64,000 nt of DNA, from NCBI GenBank assembly GCA_030544215.1, contig JARZZO010000013.1:22062729-22126728 (forward strand), in the 5' to 3' direction. Shown piece after piece: positions 31,400 to 44,056 of this stretch. The notes under the pieces were generated by a model that was not told the DNA's origin, made no database searches, and worked only from the letters and a program-made list of their open reading frames with translations. The position numbers and the translations under genes are program-made. Position 1 is the first letter of the stretch, and the number at the start of each line of letters is the position of its first letter. The DNA is from Zantedeschia hybrid cultivar (lineage: Eukaryota; Streptophyta; Magnoliopsida; Alismatales; Araceae).

Positions 31400-32453
31400 C
31401 TCTTAGAGGATCACGTATGTGATATTCACATACACGATACATGATTTCCATGAACCTTCTTTTCACATAATCCCTAACCAGGTTTCATTTTGACAGAGTT
31501 TCCCTTGACTTATGCATGCTTTTACAACCCTTAAACCTTCCTGAAAACCTAAAAACAAATGGAGGCAAGAAGGTAGTATCACAACCAAACTCGGTGTAGA
31601 AGGATCTCTCCGTCCCAGCTGGAGAAGAAACTGCTGCAGCTCCCTTTTTTAACTCTGTCCCGCAAACAGTAACCTTTCTCTTACTCTTTCTCTCTCTTTG
31701 TTCCTGCAACTTCCTCTTTCTAGCACTTCCTCTCTCTCCCCCCTCTTCACTTTCTTCGTTTAACTCTCCCTCAAATTCTCTCTCTTTCTCCCTCTTTTTT
31801 TCCTCTCTTTTTCTGTGCGCCAGCCAGCCATGAGCTGGCCTGGCCGCCTCCCCCTCCTCTTATAGCGGTGAGAGGCGGTTCAGCTTGGGTGGGGCTGAAC
31901 CGCCCTCCCCCTAATGGGCCTGTGGTCCATTGACCCACTAATCTACTAATCTGTTCAATGACCCCCTTAAGCAGTCTATTAAGGGTTCTCCACAAACTAT
32001 CATTAAAACCTGATTAATATCACTAATCGACCTTTAATTAAGGGCCTATGTTAAGTTAATTTGATTAGAATCGGGCCCGTTAATTATTCCATTAAGCCTT
32101 TAGAAATCCTATCCATTAACTTTCAATAAGTGGGCTGGAATTAATCCCAATAAGATCCCATTAAAAGCCCATTATCTTAAGGCCCATTTGACCCAATAAA
32201 CTGACCCACTAAGGGTGCAATAGGGTTATAGGGAAATTTTCATTTAAGCCCTTATCTTTTTAATTTATTTCTTTCAACCCTAATCTCACTATTTTTGTTT
32301 ATATCCTTAGATTTTCCAACTTGCATCTTTTTAGTTTCTTTTAGGGTATTAAAGAATTAAATTAAGGGCTTTCTTCTTTTAACTTTTCTTACGATTAAAA
32401 CCTAAACTTCCTATAATTGTACACGTCCCAGCACTAAATGCAAGTCCTTCACA
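31400..32453 (-). repeat. Probable minus-strand LTR (unpaired)
   Basis: A CT-rich leader (31680-31810) lies beside a minus-strand TATA-like CTATAAGAGG at 31857-31866. The block ends TCCTTCACA at 32453, followed by TTCTCTCCCCCCCACCCC (32454-32471), which on the minus strand is a polypurine tract. The layout copies that of the LTR at 32755-34741. No second LTR was located. Confidence 0.4.
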
Positions 32454-32749
32454 TTCTCTCCCCCCCACCCCAAAAAATAAATAAAAATAAATAAATCATT
32501 TCTTTCTTCCCTTTGTTTGGAGAACTCCCTAATAATCATCTCTTCAAACTCTCTTAAAAATAATAATAAATTTACCAAACAGTGAAGGAATCAAGGTGGA
32601 GTTATTTTAAGAATTAAGACACAACTTTTAATGACATAAGTTTGAGTAAGAAATTATCTCAAAAGAAAAAGTGTTCCCAATCACCCTATTATTTTTAAAA
32701 TAAAATTCAAGCCGATCCCCAGTCGATCTAGCTGATCCGATTTGTATCC
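32454..32749. other. Short spacer before the chromovirus-like element
   Basis: Polypurine-like start, then AT-rich DNA without features up to the target duplication TTTCG at 32750-32754. Confidence 0.5.
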
Positions 32750-32754
32750 TTTCG

Positions 32755-34741
32755 TGTAACGTCCCGCTGACCCAGTTCAGTCATGCCGGCTTACTTCGAA
32801 CCAGTGAGCGCGCCACAATGGGAACAACTCAAACATATACTTACTCCAGAGTGAGCACATACATACATCTATAACACCATAAATCAACCATCATAACCAC
32901 AAATTTATCCACTAATAACAAATAACGTAAGTTACAATACTTGCCTAGAATCTCTAAACATATTCGTATATTACATCAATTAAGTAATAGTTCGATCTCC
33001 AAGCTCTAAATCTCCTAGTCCCATGGCTTAACCTTTACTTCTCTTTACCTGAAAAATATTAGGGAGCAAGAGTAAGTCTCATCCGACTTGGCAAACATAT
33101 GATACCACTACATGGCTTATCGTATATATAAACGTAAAAAGATAACATGATAATATCATATACTCATGTCATGATAGAATATAACATAACAAGCTTCAGC
33201 TAACGGATTATGGCAAATCATGGCATAGTCAAAAGATCATGGCGTAGCATGGCATGATGTGGTTATAAACATAAAGATCATGGCGTGGCTTGACTTGATC
33301 ATGGTATAGCATCATAGCATAGAGATCATGGCATGGCAACATAACGTGACTTGAGTTGATCATGCATAGTATCGTGGCATGGCTTGACTTGATCATGGCA
33401 TGGTATGAGTAGAAGCATAATAAGGGCTTGGCTTAGCAACATGACATGGTTAAAAGATCATGGGATAGCATGAAGTCATAAATAAATCTAGCATACGAAT
33501 AGCATGAATCTTTTCACTTATTTAACAGATACGCATCCAAGCCACAATATGAGGAGGTTAGCATGACATGCAGCTAGCGGTAAAGTAAATGCCCACTGGC
33601 GCTTCCATTGCGCAGCAGGGAGACCCACCCATTCCATCTGGACCGTGAGAACCGTACCCAATATTTACCCCTTTGCCTCGGGTTACGTCTTTTACTTAAT
33701 GTCCGCCTCACAAGGATGTTTATATGATTCAGACGCATGGACTCCTAAGGTGGCATCGTCTGTAAGTATGTTCGATTTTAAGATGGGAGATTTATAGCAT
33801 GGGACTTGGGCATATATTTAAACATGAGTTGGGAGTTCATTTAGGTTCTTACGTCATTTCGGCAGCATAACATCTTACTAGCATCTATTTAAATTTGTAG
33901 GAAAATACATGTTTGAAAACAGTCCATTTGCGATAAAAAAATAACTATGGAGAAAGAACCATATACTTGCCTTTAAACAGAAGTTCTCCTGGACATGGCG
34001 GGAACCTCCTCGTGCCGCCCTCCAAGCCTCCTCACGCATACGAAGAACCTCGTTGGCAACTCCCATTCCCGCTCTAAATCTCTCTCCTCCTCTTTTTCTC
34101 TCTTTCTCTCTTTCTTTCTACCTCCCTCTCTCACTTTCTCTCTCTAAAATGTGGGCAAGGGGGGAGGAGAAGAGATGGGGAGATGGGAGGGGCTACCCCC
34201 CTATTTATAAGGGTGGCTTGGTTTAGGATGGGGACAAGTGTCCTTTCTAAGATCTCTTGGATTTGGGACATATGTCCCAAAGGGATAAGGATAGTTTGGA
34301 TGGTGACAAGTGGCATGGTGAGGTGGCATGGGGTAACTTAGGGGCCAAGAAACTTTACTGTTATCCCTTACCAGTATCCTTATCATTTAGCAGTATCCTT
34401 TAGTACTTTTACATTTAAGTCCCTATATCTTTTATAATTGTCTTTATACTCTCATTTAGCACTTCTTTACAGATTTTAACTTCTTTTTGGTGATTTGAAG
34501 ACATTTCAAGAAACCTTACAAATTACACTTAGGACCTTATGAAAATCATCTATTGCATTATAGGACATGAACTTTTCGTAATTACGTTTATACTTTTTCG
34601 GTATTTACGAATATGCCCTTTTTCATATTTGTATATATGTTGGTAAAACTTATTACCGTCCAATAGTATCATAAAGTCCCTGAAATTATAATTAAACTTT
34701 TCATACAAGTATAATTTTGTGGTTCTTTACATCCTCTCCCC
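32755..34741 (-). repeat. 3' LTR of the chromovirus-like element
   Basis: 1,987 bp. The minus-strand TATA region is at 34201-34212 (CCTTATAAATAG), with a GA-rich leader downstream. An internal array of short GATCATGGCATGGC-like repeats spans about 33200-33480. Confidence 0.93.
34201..34212 (-). promoter_or_regulatory. LTR TATA box
   Basis: Minus strand CCTTATAAATAG; the equivalent in the other LTR is at 43388-43399. Confidence 0.6.
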
Positions 34742-34756
34742 CTTAAACCAAAATTC
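34742..34756 (-). other. Polypurine tract
   Basis: Minus strand TTAAGGGGGAGAGGA directly before the 3' LTR. Confidence 0.8.
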
Positions 34757-34779
34757 GGCCTCGAATTTTAAATTGCTTG

Positions 34780-37335
34780 AATATGGTGAGGATCTTACTG
34801 AAAAGATGTAGGTACTTTTTCCTCATTTCTTCTTCCATTTTCTAGGTTGCTTCATCTGTTGACTAATTTCCCTATAAAACTTTTACCAAAGGAATTGTCT
34901 TATTTTTGAGCTTCTTTGTCTTGAAGTCTAAGATTTGCACTGGCTATTCTTCATAACTCAGATTTGGCTAGATCTGGAGTTCGCCATAATCTATAACATG
35001 AGATGGGTCATAAATATATTTTTGGAGCATGGAGACAGAGAAAATGTTGTGAATTCTTTCTAGGGCAGTTGATAAGGCTAGCTGGTATGCTGTATCTCAA
35101 ATTTTCTGCAGAATTTCGAATAGACCAATATAGCGACGTGCCAGCTTGCTTCGCTTTCATAATTTTACAATCCCTTTTGATGGGGAAACCTTCAGAAAAA
35201 TATGGTCCCCGACTTTGAAAGAGACATCTTTCTCCTTTGATCGACATAACTGTTTTGTCGATTTTGTGCGACTGTCAACCTTTGACGGATAAGTTGAATG
35301 TTTTCTGTGCTGGCCTGCACAATATATGGTCTTATTATTTATCTCTCTCCGGACTCTTCCCAACATATAGGTGATTTGCAGGGTCTCCCATATAAAGTTT
35401 CAAAAGGAGCCATTTTAATACTAGCATGGAAACTATTGTTATAGACAAATTCGACCAACGGTAAGTTTTTATCCCAATCTCCTTTCCAATCTAGACTACC
35501 TGCTCTAAGCATATCATTTAGTGTCTGGATAGTTCTTTCTAACTAATCGTTAGTCTGAGGATGAAAGGCAGTACTGAATTTTAATTGAGTGCCTAAAGCT
35601 TTCTGGAGACTCTTCCATATTCTAGAGGCGAATAATCTTTTAGGAATTCTATCCAACGCCTCTATCTAAGATTGAGTTCTTTCTGAGAGAAAATATATTC
35701 AAGGTTTTGATGGTCTGTGAAGATTTGAAATTACACTCCATATAAATAATGCCTCAATATTTTGAGTGTATGAACTACTTCTGCTAATTCAAGATCATGA
35801 GTAGGATAATTTAGCTCATGATCTTTTTAGTTGGCGGGATGCATAAGCAATTATCTTACCATGCTGCATGAGCACACAATTGATACCTTGTCTTGAGGCA
35901 TCAATATAGATGACGAAACCTTCAGTTCCGCTAGGCAAGGACTAGAACCATAGTTAATCTCTCCTTTAACTCCTGGAAGCTCTTTTCACATTCTTCTGTC
36001 CAAAAAATCTTACCCCTTTCTGGATTAGCTTAGTAAGAGGGATTGTTAGAGTAGTAAACCCTTTTATAAAGCGTTTTTAGTATTCAGCTAGACCTAGAAA
36101 ATTTTGAACTTCAGTTGGAGTCTTGGGTGCTTCCCAATTAAGTGTAGCTTGAATCTTAGCCGGATCAACAACTACACCTTCTTTAGAAATAATACGGCTA
36201 AGAAATTAAATTTGTCATAACCAAAACCCACACTTACTGAATTTGACATATAGTTTGTAAGTTCTGAGAGTTTCCAGAATAATCTTCAGGTATTCCTTAT
36301 GTGTTTCCTCAGTAGGAGAATATATCAAGACATCATCTATAAATGCTACTACAAAATATTCTAAGGACGGTTTGAATACCCGGTTCATTAAATCTATAAA
36401 AGCTACAGGGGCATTAGTTAAACCAAAATACATGACTAGAAATTCATAGTGCCCGTACCTAGTTCGAAATGCTATTTTGGGAATATCTTCTTCCTTAATC
36501 CTTAATTGATGATATCCTGATCAAAGATCTGTCTTTGAAAATACGGTGGCTTCTTATAATTGATCAAATAGATCATCAATTCGCAGCAGTGGATATCGAT
36601 TCTTGATAATAACTTGACTCAACTTCCAATAATCCACACAGACAGAGATTCATCTTTCTTCCTAACAAATAAAATAGGAGCACTCCATGGAGACACATTA
36701 GGACGAATAAATCCTTTGTCTAATTCTTGAAGTTGCTTCTTTAATTCTGCCAACTCAGCATGTGCCATACGATAAGGAATCTTAGAGATAGATACTGTGC
36801 CTGGGAGAAACTAAATTGAGAATTCGATCTCCCCTATTGGCGGCAGGCCTGACAATTCATCAGGAAAGATATATGGATATTTTCTAACTATTTCAATGTT
36901 AGAGATAGAGAGGGCTTTCTTTTCTTTTGGGACGGAAACTACACTAACTAAGTAAGCTGAACATCCTTCGTCAATGTAGTGTCGTGTTTTAAGTGCTGAG
37001 ATGATTTGTCTTTTAAGTTTGAGAGAAAGAGCTTAAGAGAGCACTCTTCTTCCCCTGGAATTGTAAAAAGAATCATTTTCCTTCGGCAATCAAGTATAGC
37101 ATGGTGTTATTCTAACCAATCCATCCTAAGATAACATCAAAGTCTTTCATCTTAAGCATATGTAATTGAGTGGAGAGTCGCTTACCTTCGATCTCTACTT
37201 TAAGAGAAGTAATACACATTTGGGATTGGAGAACTCCTCCAGGAGTAAAAACAGTCATAAGGACTGGAGTTTCAACTAGATCTATCTTGTTAGGTAGTGA
37301 CTGTATGAATTCTTCTGTTCTACCATGGATAAGCT
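34780..37335 (-). pseudogene. pol remnant: protease, RT, RNase H, partial integrase, chromodomain-like end
   Basis: Read on the minus strand from 37335 down. Protease-like text (LHMLKMKDFDVILGW, near 37120-37165) is followed by an RT with YRMAHAELAELKKQL near 36770, FGLTNAPVAFIDLMNRVF at about 36376-36429 and the catalytic box FIDD at 36332-36343. RNase H-like text (FWTEECEKSFQELKERL) is near 35980, then only the second half of integrase (FHPQTND, LPLVEFVYNNSFHASIKMAPFETLYGR). A VGDHIFLKVSPSKG segment and a decayed tail recalling the chromodomain region of Tekay/Del elements follow. Many stops; parts of integrase are deleted near 35640. Confidence 0.8.
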
Positions 37336-37748
37336 AGTTATACGGCATCTGTAGCTACCATATAATTAGCTTACCATAGTTTTGCTAAGTAACATAAACA
37401 AATCTTAGTGTTCTAGTTTTCTTAAGTAAACACCAACTTACAAATTCTTAGAGTACATTAGGTTACCTTATACTTATTCTAGTCAGACTTTTCCTTAAGT
37501 CCTACAGTATTTCAAGTAAGGACTTAAGTAATTAACTAGCTCATTGCTCTATCAGTTGTTCTAATTTCTTCTTGTAACATATAACTTGCCAGGCTTATCT
37601 TGTCCTCTATATTTCACCACTGTGGGGTCGCTCTTCTCCTTAAAGAAAAGTAGATCCATCCGCTTAAATCTAATTCCTCACAATCCTGTGCCTATGTTCC
37701 TAGTTCAGTGGTTCAGGTTGATTATACTTATGTGCTCAATCTGGAACT

Positions 37749-37762
37749 GCTCTGATATCATT
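37749..37762 (-). other. Primer-binding site
   Basis: Minus strand TGATATCAGAGCAG, four bases inside the 5' LTR boundary; a variant of the initiator-Met-tRNA site TGGTATCAGAGC. Confidence 0.75.
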
Positions 37763-38097
37763 CCCTGTAACACCCGCTGATCCGGTTCAGTCATGCCAGT
37801 TTACTTAGAACCAAGGTTAAGAAACCCGGTATCGGGTCCCGGATCGGCCGGTCCAAAACCGATCAGGTCGGCCGATTCCGATCCGAGTCGGCCCGATCCG
37901 GTCCGATCCTGGCTGAGTCAGGCTCAGCTGGTTCAGATAGCAGAAAAAAATAGAAAAAAATGTGAAAAAATGTGAAAAAAATATAAAACACAAGTCTAAT
38001 GCATAATTGTGTTGAAATACATTGATTTGAAGTACATAAGATGTTGTTGGACAAAAAAACATTGAATAAACTTACATATATGATTATGAACTTACAT

Positions 38098-41000
38098 TTA
38101 TTCCAAACGTACATTATACTGAATGAACATATGGCTTACATACTCAGTCCATGACATATAACTCTGGTAGTATTGTTCATATTGCATCACATACCGGTTA
38201 TAGTCATCCGTATTGGTATAAATGACTGACAATTGTGGATATTCTATACAACCCTCTGAATAGTCGGATGTATCAGAATGTTGAGGAGGGTAAACTACAT
38301 ATCCAGTAGGCTGACTATACCCTTCGTATGGAGAATATGATGATGCATCTGATAGTTGCTCATGATATTCTCTCTCCCTCCTAAGTTCTTCTTTGGCCTC
38401 TGCACACTGAGGAGCTTTACCTTTGTCCTTCCTCCTTGATCTGCTGAATGTTTGAATGGAAGATTCTTCACGTCCTGTTCTGCTACCATGATATTCATCT
38501 TGGGTAGCATGTGTGTATTCTTCTTCTCCAGTGAATTGAATTGGTGGAGCTGGGGTTAGGGCACTGGTAGCATCTTCGCCATCCTCAGAGCTGTTGGAGC
38601 TCGTCTTTGATGTCGAGTCATTTGAGGTTTGATATTGGACCTCATCACTTGGTTCTGGCGTTTCATCATCTTCCTCGATGGTCTCCAGATCAGCAATCTG
38701 AATTCCAGTACCACTCTTCCTTCTGCTTGGTGCTTGTTTTTTGCTCTTCTTCTGACGTTTTGGAGGAGGAGATTGAAAATCAGTAAGTAATGGAACATTA
38801 TCTAACTCACCTTCCGCCCATTCCCGATCATTTGGGTTGAATTTAGGCTCATTTGAGGTGCTTGCATCAACCCATACATTTAGTGGATGTTGCTCCTCGA
38901 ACAGCTCATCCAAGTCTATGGGTTCTTCTGCATGTGTCGTCTCCGTGACTTGTCTGGAAATTCTCTCTTTTTCCTGCCTTTGAAGGTTCCTTATGAGCTC
39001 CAGATTTTTTAGCTTCAACCTCATGTTGTAATGACAGAATACTAGCTTCTCTAGACGGCTCGACTTCAATCTATTCCTTTGCTTGGTGTGAATCAAGCCA
39101 AAGGTACTCCAGTTTCTCTCACAACCTGATGAAGAAGTGGTTTGACTTAAGACCCGAATTGCAACATAGGCTAGATCTTCATACCCATATGTTTTTCCAT
39201 GATCTAGCCACCAGTCAGCTATAAATAGAAAATTGGCCATGTCAACAATGTGCAAGCTATAATTAAAAATTAAGTAGAACATCTAGTTAATAATTTTCAA
39301 ACCTGGACTCAAAATTTTGCTAGCTCTTTGAGCAGTACTTGTCCCAAAGTGGTATAACATCATTCTGTAATCATGTATTTGCTTGCATGCCATTATTGCT
39401 CTATCCTCATCTGCAAGCATGCGCTTAATAACAGACTTAGCTCCCATCAACACTTCCGAGTAACTATCATAGCTATCCTTCTTCCCATCAGTTCTAAACA
39501 TATACTGAGGGTTGAAAAAATAATCTAAATAAATAAGTCGAAGTTAGTTATTACTTAAGAGAAATGTGTATACAAATAATACATATAGAAAGTTAGTGGC
39601 TTACCAGCTGCATGAAGATCGTGATGTAAAGTGTGTTCCCAACGTCTGTCTATTATGTTCCACCACTTCACAAAGGTTGTTGGGTTGTTCAGTTGAATGA
39701 GCTCCTTAGCTCTGTCCATAGCTTCATATAAATATTCCATATCCGATCTTATTTCTCCATCACAAGATCGCAAGACACGGACAAGCGGTTCTACAATATT
39801 TAACACCGCTTGCACCCCCCTCCAGAAGGGTCTAGACTGAATTAGATCAGTTACTTTCTTACCTTTCTCTCTGACTTTAGTTGGTACATGCCGCAATATG
39901 TGATTCTCCCAATCTTCCGATGCCACCATCCTAATCAAGTTGTTCTTTTGTTGACTTAAACTATCTAGAGAGATATATTGAGATGCAAATCTGGTGGCTC
40001 CCGGACGAAGCAACTCTCTTCCATGAGTATGTGTGCGCATGATATCCAAAATGTTGTTGTGGTTGTAGATGAATGTGGTGATAAATCGACCACTCTTGAC
40101 CACTCCATCTACCATCGGATCAGAGCAAATGTCTTCCAACATCAAGTCAATACAATGAGCAGAACAGGGAACCCAGTATAGATGTTCTCTCTTCTGCATC
40201 AACATTTGTCTAGCTAACTTGAACGCCGCTGCATTGTCCGTAACCACTTGGACAATCCTTTTTTCGCCCACTTCTTCCACCATTTGATCTATTAATTCAC
40301 ACAGGTACTGGGCATTCTTTATTTTTCCAGATGCATCAATAGACTTCCAAAATACGGTTCCAGCTTTGCAGTAAATCAAGAAGTTGATCATACTTCTTCT
40401 TGTTATCCCTGTAAAGTTCCAAACATGATAAGAAATCAGAAAGAGACCCATTCTGATTAAGAAAAAATGAAGATAAGATAAGAAACTGAAGATGAGATTT
40501 ATGTACCTGTCCATCCATCGCACATTAAAGTGCATCCATACTCATCCCATATCCTTTCAAATGATTTAATGTATGTTCGGATGTCATCAACTTCCATATC
40601 CAGGTACTTGTTGTATATCTCATATGGAGAAGGTCCCTCAACTCCTTTGTCAACTTCTTGTATGGTCTCGATCATGAACTCATAATATGGCCCCTTGGCA
40701 GCATTAGCAGGGATACTGTTATAGAAGAACCACCTAGATGTAGCTCTCCCTATCTTCTCCTTACAAAGTTTAAGTTCTTGAATGCAGCACTAATAGAAGG
40801 TTGTTTATCCCTCTTCTTGATGAGCAAGGGATCTATTGGACCTACTCTAAGATCTCCAGCTCTAGTGAACTCTTGAGGCAGCTCCTCGCATACATTAGTG
40901 CTCATGCCGGCGCTAGTGCTCCCTTGTGCAGAAGGTGTGGAGCCACTTCCTTGTCCTCCATATCTTCCAGTGTGCCGAAATAAGTCCTCATCTGCAAAGG

Positions 41001-41511
41001 ACCGCCGGCTTGCTTCCATTGCACGTCGCAATTCAGCTTTAAATGTAAAAGAAAAAAAAAATTTACTATAACTATTTGTCTGAAAACGTTAAATGAAGAA
41101 CATGAAAATAAATTAAATAAGAAACTTACTTGTATCCCAATCATCAACATTTATAGGTTGATTACTTCCACCAAGCCGGACTCCAGCATCAGACCTTCGC
41201 GCTGGTTCAGACAATTCCTCTCGAATTTCCTGTCTTCTTCTTGCAGTACTTGTTTTGCTTGATTCCTTCTCCTTCATGTAAGTTCGAAATTGGATCATAA
41301 CCTCTGAAGGAACTCGAGCACATGCTGCAACTTCACCTTTTATTCCAACAAGATGATGTTTGAATCGGTAGACCCCGCCAGAGACAATCCGGTTGCAATA
41401 TTTGCATTGTACCTTTCTTTGGCCCATGTCCACCGGTGTGCAATGACCCCAAGCAGGATCAACGCTAGGAGGATTTCCAGATGACCGCTCAGCAGCACCT
41501 TGAGATGCCAT
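38098..41511 (-). CDS. hAT transposase, five exons, one single-base frameshift
   Basis: The start ATG is at 41511 (MASQGAAERSSGNPP). Exons are 41511-41130, 41036-40507, 40408-39605, 39524-39303 and 39218-38098; all introns are 80-98 bp with GT-AG ends. Exon 1 holds a BED zinc finger (residues about 20-68, CKYC then KHHL). The catalytic core includes CDGWTG at the exon 2/3 junction, VVTDNAA and CSAHCIDLMLEDI in exon 3, and the C-terminal dimerisation block ADWWLDHGKTYGYEDLAYVA through SGCERNWSTF in exon 5. A long acidic and Tyr-rich tail follows. Exon lengths add to 3,059 nt, one short of 1,020 codons. The missing base lies near 40773 in exon 2, so this copy is one lesion from intact. Confidence 0.85.
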
Positions 41512-41675
41512 CCCTTCACAGCACGAGAAGATGAGAGATCGCGGAGCTTGTAGTATACTAGAAGTGACCTCGTGGGAGAGATGGAGAGAGAATTCTATGA
41601 TCGAGAGAGTGGGAGAGAGAGCAAGAATGTTAGGAGGCTCAAAGGGCAATTGTGGAGCCTTAGGAGGGCCTTGGG

Positions 41676-41692
41676 GGGGTTTAAATAGACCC
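41676..41692 (-). promoter_or_regulatory. hAT transposase TATA-like box
   Basis: Minus strand GGTCTATTTAAACCC, about 170 bp upstream of the transposase ATG. Confidence 0.5.
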
Positions 41693-41699
41693 CCAAGGC

Positions 41700-41962
41700 C
41701 CAAACTAGCCGTTGCTGGCCGTTTGGGAACGGCCAGCAATGGCTAGTTTGACCCCCAACGGCTAGTCAAACTAGCCGTTGGGGGCCGGGTCGGGCCGATC
41801 CGAGCCGACCCGGCCCGGTCCGGTCCCGGATCGCCTGATCCGGCTCGGACAGGCCGATCCGAGTCCTGGACTCGGCCAGGTTACTCGGGATCGGCACGGT
41901 CGGCCTAAAACCTGTCCGACTCGGCCGATCCGTGCCGATCCGAGCCGAGTTTTTGAACCTTG
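41700..41962. repeat. hAT right subterminal repeat region
   Basis: Dense CGGCCCGG, CCGATCCGAGCC and CTAGCCGTTG repeats on both strands, mirrored by 37820-37925 at the left end. They include an inverted CTAGCCGTTG...CAACGGCTAG pair (41705-41785). Confidence 0.7.
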
Positions 41963-43982
41963 CTTTGAACTAGCAAGTGTACCACAGTGGGAACAATCTA
42001 AACATATACTTACTCTAGAGTGAGCACATGCATACATCTATAACACTATAAATCAATCATAATAATAACAAATTTATCTACTAATAACAAATAACGTAAG
42101 TTACAATACTTGTCCATAATCTCTAAACATATTCGTATATTACATCAATTAAGTAATAGTTCGATCTTTAAGCTCTAAATCTCTTAGTCCCATGGCTTAA
42201 CCTTTACTTCTCTTTACCTGAAAAATATTAGGGAGCAAGAGTAAGTCTCATCCGACTTGGCAAACATATGATACCACTACATGACTTATCGTATATATAA
42301 ACGTAAAAAGACAACATGATAATATCATATATTCATGTCATGATAGAATATAATATAACAAACTTTAGCTAACTTAGGGATTATGGCAAATCATGGTATA
42401 GTCAAAAGAGCATGGCGTAGCATGGCATGACGTGGTTATAAACATAAAGATCATGACGTGGCATCATGGCGTGACTTGACTTGATCATGGTATAACATCA
42501 TATCATAGAGATCATGGCATGGCAACATAGCGTGACTTGACTTGATCATGCATAGCATCGTGGCATGGCTTGACTTGATTATGGCATGGTATGAGTAGAA
42601 GCATAATAAGGGCTTGGTTTAGCAACATGGCATGGTTAAAAGATCATGGGATAGTATGAAGTCATAAATAAATATAGCATACGAATAACATGAATCTTTC
42701 CATTTATTTAACGGACACGCATCCAAGCCACAACATGAGGAGGTTAGCATGACATGCAGTCAGCGGTAAGGCAAATGCCCACTGGCGCTTCCACTGCGCA
42801 GCAGGGGACCAGCCCGTCCCACCTGGACCGGGAGAACCGTACTCAGTATTTATCCGTTTGCCTCGGGTTGCGTCTTTTACTTAATGTCTGTCTCACAAGG
42901 ATGCTTGTATAATTCGGACGCATGGGCTTATAAGGTGGCATTGTCCATAAGTATGTTCGATTTTAAGATGGGAGATTTATAGTGTGGGACTTAGGCATGG
43001 ATTTAGACATGAGTTCGGAGTTCATTTTGGTTCTTACGTCATTTCGGCAGTATAATAACTTAGTAGTATCTACTTAAATTTATAGGAAAATACATATTTG
43101 AAAACATGTTATTTGCGATAAGAAAATAACTATGGAGAAAGAACCATGTACTTGCCTTTAAACAGAAGCTCTCGTGGACATTGCGGGAACCTCTTTGTGC
43201 CGCTCTTCAAGCATCCTCACGCGTGCGAAGAACCTCGCTGGCAACTCCCGTTCCCACTCTAAATCTTTCTCTCCTCCTCTTTTTTTTTTCTCTCTCTTTT
43301 TTTCTACCTCCGTCTCTCACTTTCTCTCTCTAAAACGTGGGCAAGGGGGGAGGAGAAGAGATGGGGAGATGGGAGGGGCTACCCCCCTATTTATAAGGGT
43401 GGCTTGGCTTAGGATAGGGACAAGTGTTCTTTCTAAGATCTCTTGGATTTGGGACATGTGTCCCAAAGGGATAAGGATAGCTTGGATGGTGACAAGTGGC
43501 ATGGTGAGGTGGCATGGGCTATAACTTAGGGGCCAAGAAACTTTACCATAATCTCTTACCAGTATCCTTATCCTTTAACAATATCCTTTAGTACTTTTAC
43601 ATTTAAGTCTCTGTATCTTTTATAATTGGCTTTATACTCTCATTCAGCACTTCTTCACTGATTTTAACTTCTCTTTGGTGATTTGAGGACACTTCTAGAA
43701 GCCTTACAAATTACACTTAGGCCTTATGAAAATCATCTATTGCATCATAGGACATGAACTTTTTGTAATTGCATTTATATTTTTTCGATATTTATGAATG
43801 TCCTTTTTCATATTTGTGTATCTGTTGGTAAAACTTATTACCGTACAATGATACCATAAAGTCTCTGAAATTATAATTAAACTTTTCATGTAAGTATAAT
43901 TTTGTGGGTCCTTACATTTCGGAACCTGCCAATTCTGATCCAATTCTATGTTCCTTGCATAGAGGAAGGTGGTGGCGGTGGG

Positions 43983-44056
43983 TGTGTGTAAGCCTCTGCA
44001 CTTGACCCTCCCCAGACCCTGTACTGGCAGGAGCCTTGCGGCACTATGCTGCTCAG
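43983..44056 (+). repeat. Au-SINE-like remnant
   Basis: AAGCCTCTGCAC...CCCTCCCCAGACCCTG...GGCAGGAGCCTTGCGGCAC follows the 3' half of the plant Au SINE (CCCCGGACCCTG...GCGGGAGC...GTGCAC). No ends or target duplication were found. Confidence 0.45.

Larger units (their letters stand above)
37812..41962 (-). mobile_element. hAT DNA transposon, nearly intact
   Basis: 4,151 bp with inverted ends CAAGGTT(A/C)A(A)GAAAC: the left end is CAAGGTTAAGAAAC and the right end reads CAAGGTTCAAAAAC in reverse. The flanks CTTAGAAC (37804-37811) and CTTTGAAC (41963-41970) are an 8-bp duplication with one mismatch, as hAT transposases make. The intact LTR at 32755-34741 shows the empty-site equivalent. Subterminal zones of about 100-180 bp are packed with CCGATCCG/CGGCCGG motifs, likely transposase binding sites. 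One transposase gene fills the minus strand. Confidence 0.9.
32755..43916 (-). mobile_element. Ty3/Gypsy retrotransposon, chromovirus-like, gag-less, carrying a hAT insertion
   Basis: LTRs at 32755-34741 and 37766-43916 both begin TGTAAC and end (C/T)TTACA on the plus strand. The target duplication TTTCG is exact (32750-32754 and 43917-43921). The polypurine tract is at 34742-34756 and the primer site at 37749-37762, so the element runs on the minus strand. Only about 3.0 kb separates the LTRs. It holds remnants of protease, RT, RNase H and integrase, and no gag. A 4.15-kb hAT element splits the 5' LTR; without it that LTR is about 1,992 bp against 1,987 bp for its partner. Confidence 0.93.
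37766..43916 (-). repeat. 5' LTR of the chromovirus-like element, split by hAT
   Basis: Pieces 37766-37811 and 41963-43916 together match 32755-34741. The hAT lies about 46 bp from the LTR edge. The TATA region is at 43388-43399. Confidence 0.9.

Noticed and set aside
33200..33480. GATCATGGCATGGC-like short repeats as a regulatory or recombination site
   Set aside because: They are present in both LTRs of the same element as diffuse low-order repeats; no sign of a separate function.
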